Assembly: GCA_000433635.1 (NCBI GenBank)
Contig: HF997947.1
Location: forward strand, 1,736 to 12,068
Direction of reading: 5' to 3'
DNA length: 10,333 nt
Origin: Ruminococcus sp. CAG:254
GTDB lineage: Bacteria; Bacillota; Clostridia; Oscillospirales; Ruminococcaceae
How positions within the stretch are numbered: position 1 is the stretch's first letter; every line of letters begins with the position of its first letter. Shown here one piece after another: positions 1 to 4,973 of the stretch. The translations under genes were made by a program, and so were the position numbers. The notes beneath the pieces are model-generated. The model had not been told where the DNA came from. It ran no database searches and was given only the letters and a program-made list of their open reading frames with translations.

Positions 1-1421
1 TTTTCTTTCAGCAGCATTTCTGATGCTTTTTCCACTCGAATCCGGTTTAAATATTCGTTGAACCCCTCTTTGCAGTGAGAAGAAAAGTATTTAGAAAGAT
101 AATAATAATTAAAATTAAATTGCTCTGACAGCTGCCGCAACGTCAATGGTTCATCATAGTGCTGAGCGATATAATCTAAAATCGAACGAATGGTCAGGGA
201 TTCCGGTGAAATATGATATTTCGCTTCAATTTCCGCCATGTCCGCTTCCATGATCTGTAAAAATTCCAGCAGTTCTTTCGCCGATGGAATGTGATTGATT
301 TGCATGAAATAATGCTGCTTCAAGTAATTGATGCTTTCTGCATTTAGTTTTAAGTCCTCCAGAATTGCCATAATCTGATAAATACTGTTCAGCAGCATGG
401 ATTTGACTTCATATTCCGGCTGTATCCGTGCTGTCATCACTTCCTGCATATAGGCAATCAATAATGCAACTGCCTGCTGCAACCGCAACGACTTTAGACA
501 GACAGAGAACCGTTCTGTTTCAAAGCGTTTCATATCTTTTGCATCTGGCAAAGTCGCTGCATAGAAAAAGCAGGCTTCCGGAGCGTAAAAATGCTGGTTC
601 AATGCGGTTCGCCAATCCTGCTGATAGATTCGCTTCAACAATAACGGATTCTGAAAGGCTGGTGGAGCTGCATAAAAAGAATCTGGGAAATGATTTCTCA
701 GCTTTTCAAAGAAACCATTACAAGTTTGCAAGACAGATTGCAAATCATTCTCGGAAATGTTCAGCAAAATCAATATGCATTTCCGGTCAACTGTTGTCAC
801 TGCCCATGCCATTGACTGTTTGAACTCGTTTGGAATGGCAGTTTGCAGCCATTTTTCCTGTCGCTGGAGCGTTTCTCCTGTTTTATTGATGGCAATCAAA
901 TCCGTTCCCAGCAATAAAAAGGTATCATAGGGAAACGCTTTCCGCCAATCGGCTTCCGAAACATCCGCAGCAAAGCCGGAAATCCATTTTTGCACCATCT
1001 GTTCCGGAATGGTCTGCTGCTTTTGAAAAGCGGCAAGATTCAATTTCGATGCTGCGGATTGTACCGCTTTCAGCAGGCTATCCGGATTCATTGTCGGTTT
1101 TAACAAGTAGTCTTCTGCTCCGTTCTTCATCGCAGATTTAATATATTCAAAATCGCTGTAACTGCTTAGGACAACCACTTTGATTTCCGGATATCGTTCT
1201 TGAATAATTCCGGTCAGTTCAATGCCATCCATAATCGGCATCACAATGTCTGTAATGACAAGATGCGGATGCAGCGATTCAATCAGTTGCAAGGCTTCTT
1301 TTCCATTATTGGTTTCCCCTACGACTTGGAAACCTTCTTGTTCCCAGTGCACCAGATTTTTTATTCCCTGTCTGAGCAGAAATTCATCTTCCACAATCAG
1401 AATTTTACAATAAGATTCCAT
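1..1421 (-). CDS. YesN-like response regulator, receiver plus AraC-type HTH (3' end beyond window)
   Basis: Reading the minus strand from an ATG at 1421 gives an open frame of 473 codons that runs off the window edge without a stop. The N-terminus is a CheY-like receiver: acidic pair E11/D12, candidate phospho-acceptor D58 in the segment LVITDIVMPIMDG, S86, and conserved K108 in LLKPT. Residues from about 412 form the start of an AraC/XylS DNA-binding domain (HYDEPLTLRQLSEQF, then NYYYLSKYFSSHCKEGFNEYL and NRIRVEKASEMLL); the second helix-turn-helix is probably in the missing 40-50 residues. The roughly 290 residues between them match no family I recognise, as is usual in YesN proteins. The start is set by AAGGAG at 1433-1438, 11 nt upstream; a nearer ATG at 1426 is out of frame and stops after nine codons. 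A partner histidine kinase would be expected next to it, outside the window. Such pairs often control sugar uptake or polysaccharide use, but the target cannot be read here. Confidence 0.9.
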   Translation of the reverse strand, partial: MESYCKILIVEDEFLLRQGIKNLVHWEQEGFQVVGETNNGKEALQLIESLHPHLVITDIVMPIMDGIELTGIIQERYPEIKVVVLSSYSDFEYIKSAMKNGAEDYLLKPTMNPDSLLKAVQSAASKLNLAAFQKQQTIPEQMVQKWISGFAADVSEADWRKAFPYDTFLLLGTDLIAINKTGETLQRQEKWLQTAIPNEFKQSMAWAVTTVDRKCILILLNISENDLQSVLQTCNGFFEKLRNHFPDSFYAAPPAFQNPLLLKRIYQQDWRTALNQHFYAPEACFFYAATLPDAKDMKRFETERFSVCLKSLRLQQAVALLIAYMQEVMTARIQPEYEVKSMLLNSIYQIMAILEDLKLNAESINYLKQHYFMQINHIPSAKELLEFLQIMEADMAEIEAKYHISPESLTIRSILDYIAQHYDEPLTLRQLSEQFNFNYYYLSKYFSSHCKEGFNEYLNRIRVEKASEMLLKE

Positions 1422-1475
1422 GTCATTTTCATCTCCTTATTGACCTAAAAATAAAATAAAAATTGAATTTCTTTT

Positions 1476-1505
1476 ATTTTAGCACAAAATCGTAAAAAAA
1501 GTCAA
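1476..1505 (-). promoter_or_regulatory. Extended -10 promoter of the response regulator gene
   Basis: On the minus strand TTGACT (1500-1505) is followed after 18 nt by TAAAAT (1476-1481), preceded by TGC, which makes an extended -10. The predicted transcript starts near 1469, giving a leader of about 48 nt. A perfect inverted repeat, ACAAAATCG (1484-1492) and CGATTTTGT (1507-1515), has its arms on either side of the -35 box. An imperfect 22-bp palindrome centred on CATATG covers 1516-1537, just upstream of the -35. Both are plausible operators; no regulator is assigned. Confidence 0.7.
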
Positions 1506-1551
1506 TCGATTTTGTAAAACGTGCATATGTACGGTTTGTGACGACTGTTCC

Positions 1552-1590
1552 AAAAAAATAAAATCGACTAAGATTTGCTCTCAGTCGATT
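1552..1590 (-). terminator. Rho-independent terminator of the Spo0A-C-like gene
   Basis: Minus-strand RNA forms a 12-bp stem (1579-1590 with 1562-1573) around a 5-nt loop, followed by UUUU-A-UUUUUUU. One stem pair is G-U on the minus strand but A-C on the plus strand, and the T-run exists only on the minus strand, so direction is clear. It lies 28 nt after the stop codon of the gene ending at 1618. Confidence 0.88.
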
Positions 1591-1617
1591 CTGCTCAGCT
1601 CTGAAATTTACGGGAAA

Positions 1618-1962
1618 TTAAGCCTTCCGACAGGCGTAATGGCGTACCCGTTTGATTTCCTCGGCAATTGTCCAAATCACTTCGGAATTGGACGGTTTCC
1701 CACCGGAATTGGGAAAAGAACCATTTAATTGTGTCTTATCATAAGCAGTTTCAATCGCATAGCGGAGCGTTCGTTCAATGCTGACTGCACTTCTGCCGTG
1801 CTGGTTGCCGAGCAGCTGATAAATTTGCATCACTGGCATCTGTGGATTCTGGAGAGCGATTTCCACCGCATCTTCTAGATATTGATACCCTTTTAATTTT
1901 TTCGATACACCAATTTGTGTTTGAATGATGGCGGAGAGTGTTTCTTTGTCTGCTTTATTCAT
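1618..1962 (-). CDS. Stand-alone Spo0A C-terminal DNA-binding domain protein
   Basis: This 114-residue protein matches the C-terminal effector domain of the sporulation regulator Spo0A over nearly its whole length. Visible hallmarks are IGVSKKLKGYQYLEDAVEIA (residues 17-36; Spo0A has a closely similar IGV..-KGYQYL segment), SAVSIERTLRYAIETAYD (58-75; compare the SRVERAIRHAIEVAW recognition-helix region of Spo0A), and KPSNSEVIWTIAEEIK (89-104; compare KPTNSEFIAMIADKL). Full Spo0A is about 260-270 residues with an N-terminal receiver; here only about 15 residues precede the domain, so there is no phosphorylation site. The ATG at 1962 has an AAAGGTG Shine-Dalgarno 6 nt upstream. A strong promoter and its own terminator make it monocistronic. 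It should bind DNA, perhaps 0A-box-like sites, but it cannot take phosphorelay input directly. Its real target and whether it affects sporulation are unknown. Family assignment is secure; role is inference. Confidence 0.88.
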   Translation of the reverse strand: MNKADKETLSAIIQTQIGVSKKLKGYQYLEDAVEIALQNPQMPVMQIYQLLGNQHGRSAVSIERTLRYAIETAYDKTQLNGSFPNSGGKPSNSEVIWTIAEEIKRVRHYACRKA

Positions 1963-1988
1963 ATCTGATTCACCTTTCCAATTTATTT

Positions 1989-2000
1989 TTTACATGTAAA
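1989..2000. promoter_or_regulatory. 12-bp perfect palindrome in the Spo0A-C-like gene leader
   Basis: TTTACATGTAAA is a perfect palindrome between the predicted transcript start (about 2020) and the Shine-Dalgarno of the minus-strand gene starting at 1962. Its place downstream of the promoter would suit a repressor operator. It is AT-rich and may be chance. Confidence 0.3.
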
Positions 2001-2026
2001 TCCCGTGGCTTTTGCTTCTTGCTTCT

Positions 2027-2055
2027 ATTATAGCACATTCATTTCCAAATTTCAA
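2027..2055 (-). promoter_or_regulatory. Promoter of the Spo0A-C-like gene
   Basis: Minus strand: TTGAAA (2050-2055), 17-nt spacer, TATAAT (2027-2032) preceded by TGC (extended -10). This is a near-consensus vegetative (sigma-A type) promoter; transcription should start near 2020, about 58 nt before the start codon. Confidence 0.82.
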
Positions 2056-2103
2056 TAACTTTTTTTACATTTTTCTATTTTTTCAAGAATAGTTTGTTTT
2101 CCA

Positions 2104-2115
2104 TCGAAAATTCGA
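2104..2115. promoter_or_regulatory. TCGAA-AA-TTCGA inverted repeat in the divergent intergenic region
   Basis: Two inverted TCGAA half-sites lie about 50 bp upstream of the minus-strand -35 box and about 90 bp upstream of the plus-strand -35 box. TCGAA is the core of the Spo0A box (TGTCGAA), but neither flank completes that consensus, so the link to the neighbouring Spo0A-C-like protein is only a suggestion. Confidence 0.25.
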
Positions 2116-2141
2116 GGATTTTTGTGAAAAATACTCTTGTG

Positions 2142-2164
2142 TTTCAGAATGAAACCGATTTCAT
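2142..2164. promoter_or_regulatory. Array of TTTCA/TGAAA half-sites upstream of the dockerin gene promoter
   Basis: TTTCA (2142-2146), TGAAA (2150-2154) and TTTCA (2159-2163) alternate in orientation. The inner unit ATGAAA-ccga-TTTCAT (2149-2164) is a perfect inverted repeat. It ends 43 bp before the plus-strand -35 box, a usual place for an activator. No regulator is assigned. Confidence 0.35.
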
Positions 2165-2207
2165 AAAGAATGATGGAAATTTTTTTAAAAAAACATGGAT
2201 TTTAGGG

Positions 2208-2236
2208 TTGACAAATGCAAAAAGGTGTGCTATACT
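2208..2236 (+). promoter_or_regulatory. Promoter of the dockerin protein gene
   Basis: Consensus TTGACA (2208-2213), 17-nt spacer, TATACT (2231-2236) preceded by TGC (extended -10). A TATAAT at 2236-2241 also exists but would give a 22-nt spacer. Transcription should start near 2243, giving a leader of about 185 nt. Confidence 0.82.
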
Positions 2237-2242
2237 ATAATT

Positions 2243-2428
2243 GTAAAGTAAAGGAGTCGGAAAATAGTTTTTTTAAAAATACCACTAATACCACTAATAC
2301 CACTAATACCACTAAGTAACAACTATATCTTAAAAGATCATTAAAATAAACTAAGTTCTTTTACCTCGTATGCATACAAAAACAGTTTCAAATATCTTTT
2401 TTCTTTTTCTAGAAAGGGTTGGTTTCTT
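2243..2428 (+). other. Long 5' leader of the dockerin gene
   Basis: The leader starts with an AAAGGAG Shine-Dalgarno-like sequence (2250-2256) that has no ATG, GTG or TTG within useful distance. It continues with the 9-bp tandem repeats, a palindrome GTATGCATAC (2368-2377), and an AAAGGG ribosome binding site (2413-2418) 10 nt before the ATG at 2429. No known riboswitch or terminator hairpin was recognised, and no small open reading frame with a convincing start is visible. Confidence 0.5.
2278..2316 (+). repeat. Four-copy 9-bp tandem repeat (ACCACTAAT)n
   Basis: ACCACTAAT occurs at 2281-2289, 2290-2298 and 2299-2307, with a fourth copy ending in G at 2308-2316; the preceding AAT extends the periodicity back to 2278. 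The array lies in the untranslated leader about 40 nt after the predicted transcript start. Copy-number change would alter leader length but no reading frame. Confidence 0.9.
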
Positions 2429-3619
2429 ATGAAAAGAACAAAAAAATTATTGGCAAGCATTTTAGCTTCTTCGTTGGCAGTGATGTCGCTTCCGTTCTTT
2501 GGATTGTCCGCTTCTGCTGGCAGTGAAATGGTAATGGATACGACCGAGATTGTTAAAGAGTCTAGTCAGACATATTACGAATTAATTAGCATCTCTTCTT
2601 TCGATCGGTTTTCTTATTTGTACTGTAACCCTGAAACAAAAACCGCTTTTACAATTCCTGCACGTGAATTTCCGGATACTCTGTATTGGTTATTGGAAGA
2701 TGAAAAACGATTTGACGATGGTATGACGTGCATTCTTCCAGCAAGTACCGAGGAATTTAAGTTCCCAAATGCGGAGATTACCATTGCAGGAGACAGTATG
2801 TATGTCGTTAATCACGGGGCAATTGTCTATGTAGATGACAATGGCGAGGAACATTCTTTTTCTAGCTTCTCAGATGTAGAACAGTACGTCATTCAGAACT
2901 ACAATGTCACACTTGTAGATTATGAGGAAGTTAAGGATGATAATAAAGTTGAATATCCCGAACAAACGTGGATCGAATTGGTTGATGTTGTGAAAAGATT
3001 TGAAGACAGTCCTCACAAAATTTGTCTGTACCACAATGGTGATACAAAAACTGCCTTCGAATTTTCGACAGCAGACCTTCCAAATGAATTGCAGCTTTTA
3101 ATTAATTGCTCAGACACATTCGATGATGGTGTAGTTTATGGAACGAGTTCAAAGAATAAAACTTTGAAGTTCCCAAATGCAGAAATCACAGATAACGGAA
3201 CTTTCATGTCCGCAGTCAATCATGGTTCGATTGTCTTCGTAGATGACAACGGTGAGGAACATCCTTTCTCTGGATTCTCAGATTTGGAAAATTATGTCAT
3301 CCAGAACTATGATGTGACTGTTGTTGACTATAACAAGTATGTGGAAGATGGTTCGATTGTTCCGATTGATGCTACAACAACGCCTGTCAACAATACAACC
3401 GCTCCCAGCTATTTCACTGGAGATGTAACCGGTAATGGTGCCGTTGATTTGACAGATGCCATTTCTCTGAACAAGATTTTTGCCGGTCTGATTACTCCAA
3501 CGAATGTACAGACTACTGCAGCTGACATCAATCAGGACGGTTCTGTTACAGATGAAGACCTCTCTATTTTGATGCAGTTCTTAATTGGCATTCGCACCGA
3601 TTTGACAGATGTCGATTAA
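2429..3619 (+). CDS. Secreted protein with duplicated unknown domain and C-terminal type I dockerin
   Basis: The 396-residue protein starts with a signal peptide (basic MKRTKK, hydrophobic core to about residue 29, likely cleavage after SASA). Two copies of an unrecognised domain follow, about residues 49-165 and 185-301, offset by exactly 136 residues. Shared blocks are KTAF (71/207), FDDG (95/231), KFPNAEIT (111/247), NHG-IV-VDDNGEEH (128/264) and YVIQNY (153/289). A Thr/Asn-rich linker (310-328) leads to a dockerin with two calcium-loop repeats, GDVTGNGAVDLTD from 331 and ADINQDGSVTDED from 365, each followed by a helix. Dockerins bind cohesins and so tether enzymes or binding proteins to a cellulosome- or amylosome-like complex outside the cell. 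No glycoside hydrolase or known carbohydrate-binding module is visible, so the duplicated domain carries the unknown function. The first calcium loop is unusual (T at the position usually N, N for the usual D). It is transcribed alone, with its own promoter and terminator. Confidence 0.9.
   Translation: MKRTKKLLASILASSLAVMSLPFFGLSASAGSEMVMDTTEIVKESSQTYYELISISSFDRFSYLYCNPETKTAFTIPAREFPDTLYWLLEDEKRFDDGMTCILPASTEEFKFPNAEITIAGDSMYVVNHGAIVYVDDNGEEHSFSSFSDVEQYVIQNYNVTLVDYEEVKDDNKVEYPEQTWIELVDVVKRFEDSPHKICLYHNGDTKTAFEFSTADLPNELQLLINCSDTFDDGVVYGTSSKNKTLKFPNAEITDNGTFMSAVNHGSIVFVDDNGEEHPFSGFSDLENYVIQNYDVTVVDYNKYVEDGSIVPIDATTTPVNNTTAPSYFTGDVTGNGAVDLTDAISLNKIFAGLITPTNVQTTAADINQDGSVTDEDLSILMQFLIGIRTDLTDVD
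2573..3331 (+). repeat. Tandem intragenic duplication, 408-bp period
   Basis: The DNA coding for residues 49-165 is repeated after 408 bp without net insertion or deletion. Similarity is still clear at DNA level in the most conserved stretch (about 2824-2910 against 3232-3318) and weaker elsewhere, which points to an old duplication with constraint on the C-terminal half of the domain. Confidence 0.85.
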
Positions 3620-3645
3620 ATTGTTGCTTCTCTGATTTATCATTT

Positions 3646-3689
3646 ATGCTCACAGTTGAATGTCCGTTCAGCTGTGAGCATTTTTGTTT
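3646..3689 (+). terminator. Rho-independent terminator of the dockerin gene
   Basis: A 15-bp stem (3646-3660 with 3667-3681, one G-U pair) closes a 6-nt loop and is followed by TTTTTGTTT. It starts 26 nt after the stop codon. There is no T-run on the opposite strand, so it acts in the plus direction. Confidence 0.92.
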
Positions 3690-3706
3690 CATCAGAAACA
3701 ATCGAT

Positions 3707-3740
3707 AAAAAATGGGCAGTCATTTTCGCTCTGACTGCCC
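3707..3740 (-). terminator. Second minus-strand terminator in the intergenic region
   Basis: A perfect 9-bp GC-rich stem, GGGCAGTCA (3714-3722) with TGACTGCCC (3732-3740), is followed on the minus strand by A-UUUUUU. On the plus strand it is followed by GTGAAC without a T-run. It would catch read-through from the candidate small RNA gene upstream and prevent transcription into the end of the dockerin gene. Confidence 0.75.
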
Positions 3741-3750
3741 GTGAACAAAA

Positions 3751-3790
3751 AAATAGAAAAACCGAGAAGTATCACAATACACTTCTACGT
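3751..3790 (-). terminator. First minus-strand terminator, 3' end of the candidate small RNA
   Basis: Minus-strand RNA forms AGAAGUGU-AUUGUG-AUACUUCU (8 bp with one G-U pair that would be A-C on the plus strand; CG/CG can extend it past a bulged U), followed by CGG and UUUUUCUAUUUUUUU. Stem 3765-3786, T-run about 3747-3760. Direction is clear. Confidence 0.8.
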
Positions 3791-3866
3791 CGCATAAGTT
3801 CTGCTTCTGGATGACTTAAACAAAAGCAGCTTTTATGCTCAGGGTTTCTTGTGGGAACCTTATGCC
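3756..3866 (-). ncRNA. Candidate small structured RNA of unknown class
   Basis: A promoter, a foldable body and a terminator line up on the minus strand without any coding potential. Transcription from the promoter at 3870-3898 should start near 3866 (GGCAUAAGG...) and end in the terminator at 3751-3790, giving about 110 nt. In the body, CUGCUUU (3829-3823) pairs with GAAGCAG (3807-3801); one pair is U-G on the minus strand and a mismatch on the plus strand. Flanking GCAUAA (3838-3833) can pair with UUAUGC (3797-3792) to make a long hairpin, while the 5'-terminal GCAUAAG (3865-3859) can pair with the same segment (CUUAUGC, 3798-3792). Only a trivial frame without a ribosome binding site exists. 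It does not match tmRNA, SRP RNA or RNase P, and its size and closing stem do not fit 6S RNA well. It could be a trans-acting regulatory RNA or a member of an uncharacterised Clostridia RNA family. Confidence 0.55.
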
Positions 3867-3869
3867 TTT

Positions 3870-3898
3870 AGTTTACCATGTGCCCCCCAAAATGTCAA
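3870..3898 (-). promoter_or_regulatory. Promoter of the candidate small RNA
   Basis: Minus strand: consensus TTGACA (3893-3898), 17-nt spacer containing six G, and TAAACT (3870-3875; four of six consensus bases, including the key A2 and T6). The perfect -35 with a poorer -10 and an upstream direct repeat ending 4 bp from the -35 suggests a promoter helped by an activator. Confidence 0.6.
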
Positions 3899-3902
3899 CG
3901 TA

Positions 3903-3941
3903 TTTGCATCAAACGGGAAAATTTTGCACTAAATGGGAAAA
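3903..3941. repeat. 19-bp direct repeat with 20-bp period, probable regulator binding site
   Basis: TTTGCATCAAACGGGAAAA (3903-3921) and TTTGCACTAAATGGGAAAA (3923-3941) share 16 of 19 bases. The pair lies 5 bp upstream of the minus-strand -35 box of the candidate small RNA and 58 bp upstream of the plus-strand -35 box of the methyltransferase gene. Two direct half-sites on one face of the helix next to a -35 box is the layout used by AraC-type and OmpR-type activators. Confidence 0.6.
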
Positions 3942-3998
3942 AGTCGAGTATAAATGTAAAAAATAGGAATTTTTTCAACTGCGAAATGAAGGATGCTC

Positions 3999-4027
3999 TT
4001 GCAAAAAAATTGGATTTCTGTTATAAT
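3999..4027 (+). promoter_or_regulatory. Promoter of the methyltransferase gene
   Basis: TTGCAA (3999-4004), 17-nt spacer, consensus TATAAT (4022-4027). Transcription should start near 4034, inside an inverted repeat GTTAG-cgtata-CTAAC (4028-4043), which would suit a repressor operator. Confidence 0.78.
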
Positions 4028-4065
4028 GTTAGCGTATACTAACTAGATTTCAGGAGGTATTTTCC

Positions 4066-4881
4066 ATGGGAACAGAAAAAATTAAACCAGAATTGAACGG
4101 CGTTGCAGAAACCATGCTGCTAACCTTTTATGCACGAGCACAATATTCCAAAAGCAAAAAGCATGCTTTCTATGATGCAAAAGCTGTGGAATTGGTAGAA
4201 CGCTTGGATTATGACTTTTCCAGTGCATCAAAAGATGTCGCTATGGGCGGCGGAACAATTGCAAGAACACTTGTCTTTGATGAGCTGGTACGGGATTTTC
4301 TGCAGAAGCATCCAGATGCTGTGGGCGTCAATATTGCATGCGGACTGGATACCCGTGTCTATCGGATGGATACCGGCGTTTGTACTTGGTATAACTTGGA
4401 CTTGCCAGAAACCATTGCTGTTCGTGACCCCATCTTTCAGGAACAGGGTAGAATTTCTACAATTGGCTGCTCGGTATTAGATCCTGCTTGGGCAGATGCT
4501 GTAACAAAACGAGGAACGATGCTGTTTATCATTGAAGGGCTGACCATGTATCTTTCTGAAGCAGACATTGCAGCAATGTTGAAAATCATTCACGATCATT
4601 TCGACAATGCCTATGTGATGATGGAAACAACTTCCCCATTCTGGGTGAAAAAGCAGTCGATTGAAGCGTCTGTTGCAGCAACCGGAGCAAAGTTCACATG
4701 GGGTGCAAATTCTTTCGCTGAAATGGAATCTCTCGCCCCGGGTTTTGTCTCTGTAAAAGATGATAATATTTTGCGTGGCATGGTGCAACTATATCCGATT
4801 TATCGGCTGGTTTCTTGGATGCCGATGATTCGGAAAATGGCAGAAAAAATTCTAATCTTCCAGAAAAAAAGCTTCTCCTAA
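4066..4881 (+). CDS. SAM-dependent methyltransferase, leucine carboxyl methyltransferase/Tcmp family
   Basis: The 271-residue protein has the pattern of the LCM/PPM1-like methyltransferases (COG3315, 'polyketide O-methyltransferase' group). The SAM-binding glycine motif is VNIACGLDTRVYR (residues 88-100), where the family signature is a G-x-DTR core. The acidic residue after strand 2 is in NLDLPE (110-115), and the characteristic EGLTMYLSE lies at 157-165. The N-terminal helical segment with ARAQYSKSKKHAFYDAKA (23-40) is also typical. It is a cytoplasmic enzyme that transfers a methyl group from SAM, probably to a carboxylate or hydroxyl; the substrate cannot be read from the sequence. AGGAGG (4052-4057) sits 8 nt before the ATG. 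It has its own promoter and no biosynthetic genes beside it, so there is no support here for a polyketide pathway. No clear terminator follows; the next promoter begins 63 bp downstream. Confidence 0.88.
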   Translation: MGTEKIKPELNGVAETMLLTFYARAQYSKSKKHAFYDAKAVELVERLDYDFSSASKDVAMGGGTIARTLVFDELVRDFLQKHPDAVGVNIACGLDTRVYRMDTGVCTWYNLDLPETIAVRDPIFQEQGRISTIGCSVLDPAWADAVTKRGTMLFIIEGLTMYLSEADIAAMLKIIHDHFDNAYVMMETTSPFWVKKQSIEASVAATGAKFTWGANSFAEMESLAPGFVSVKDDNILRGMVQLYPIYRLVSWMPMIRKMAEKILIFQKKSFS

Positions 4882-4944
4882 AAATTTTTCTCTTATTTGT
4901 TCCATTATAATAGTGTCTTTTTTGATTCCTCTGAAAAATCCCCC

Positions 4945-4973
4945 TTGCATCTATCATAGAATTGTGGTATAAT
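4945..4973 (+). promoter_or_regulatory. Promoter of the desulfurase-thiI-pncC-sortase gene series
   Basis: TTGCAT (4945-4950), 17-nt spacer, consensus TATAAT (4968-4973). The predicted transcript start near 4980 gives a leader of about 33 nt. This position rules out the in-frame TTG at 4962 as the start of the next gene, because that codon lies within the promoter. Confidence 0.82.

Noticed and set aside
428..823. Plus-strand open frame of 131 codons
   Set aside because: It lies opposite the response regulator gene, has no ribosome binding site, and its translation shows no domain; the minus-strand frame has clear receiver and AraC motifs.
2250..2281. Leader peptide gene after the AAAGGAG in the dockerin leader
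   Set aside because: No ATG, GTG or TTG follows at a usable distance, so translation starting there cannot be supported.
2278..2316. CRISPR array
   Set aside because: The repeats are only 9 bp, directly adjoining and without spacers.
3841..3863. Plus-strand hairpin with GGGTTTC and GGAACC arms as a plus-strand leader
   Set aside because: Its G-U pairs suit the plus strand, but the only plus-strand promoter found (3999-4027) lies downstream, and the terminators in the region point the other way.
3756..3866. 6S RNA, SRP RNA or tmRNA as identity of the small RNA
   Set aside because: The closing stem spans only about 75 nt and does not join the 5' and 3' ends as in 6S RNA; the SRP GGAAGCAG-type apical loop motif and any tRNA-like end are absent.
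4599..4607. Perfect Spo0A-box match (TTTCGACAA) inside the methyltransferase gene
   Set aside because: It is in the middle of a coding region far from any promoter; an 8-9 bp match in 10 kb is not significant alone.
4904..4909. TATAAT-like box after the methyltransferase gene as an extra promoter
   Set aside because: No -35 match at 16-18 nt upstream; the promoter at 4945-4973 is much better.
4477..4957. Minus-strand open frames opposite the methyltransferase
   Set aside because: Cys/His-rich low-quality translations in the shadow of a clear family protein, with no promoter or ribosome binding site.
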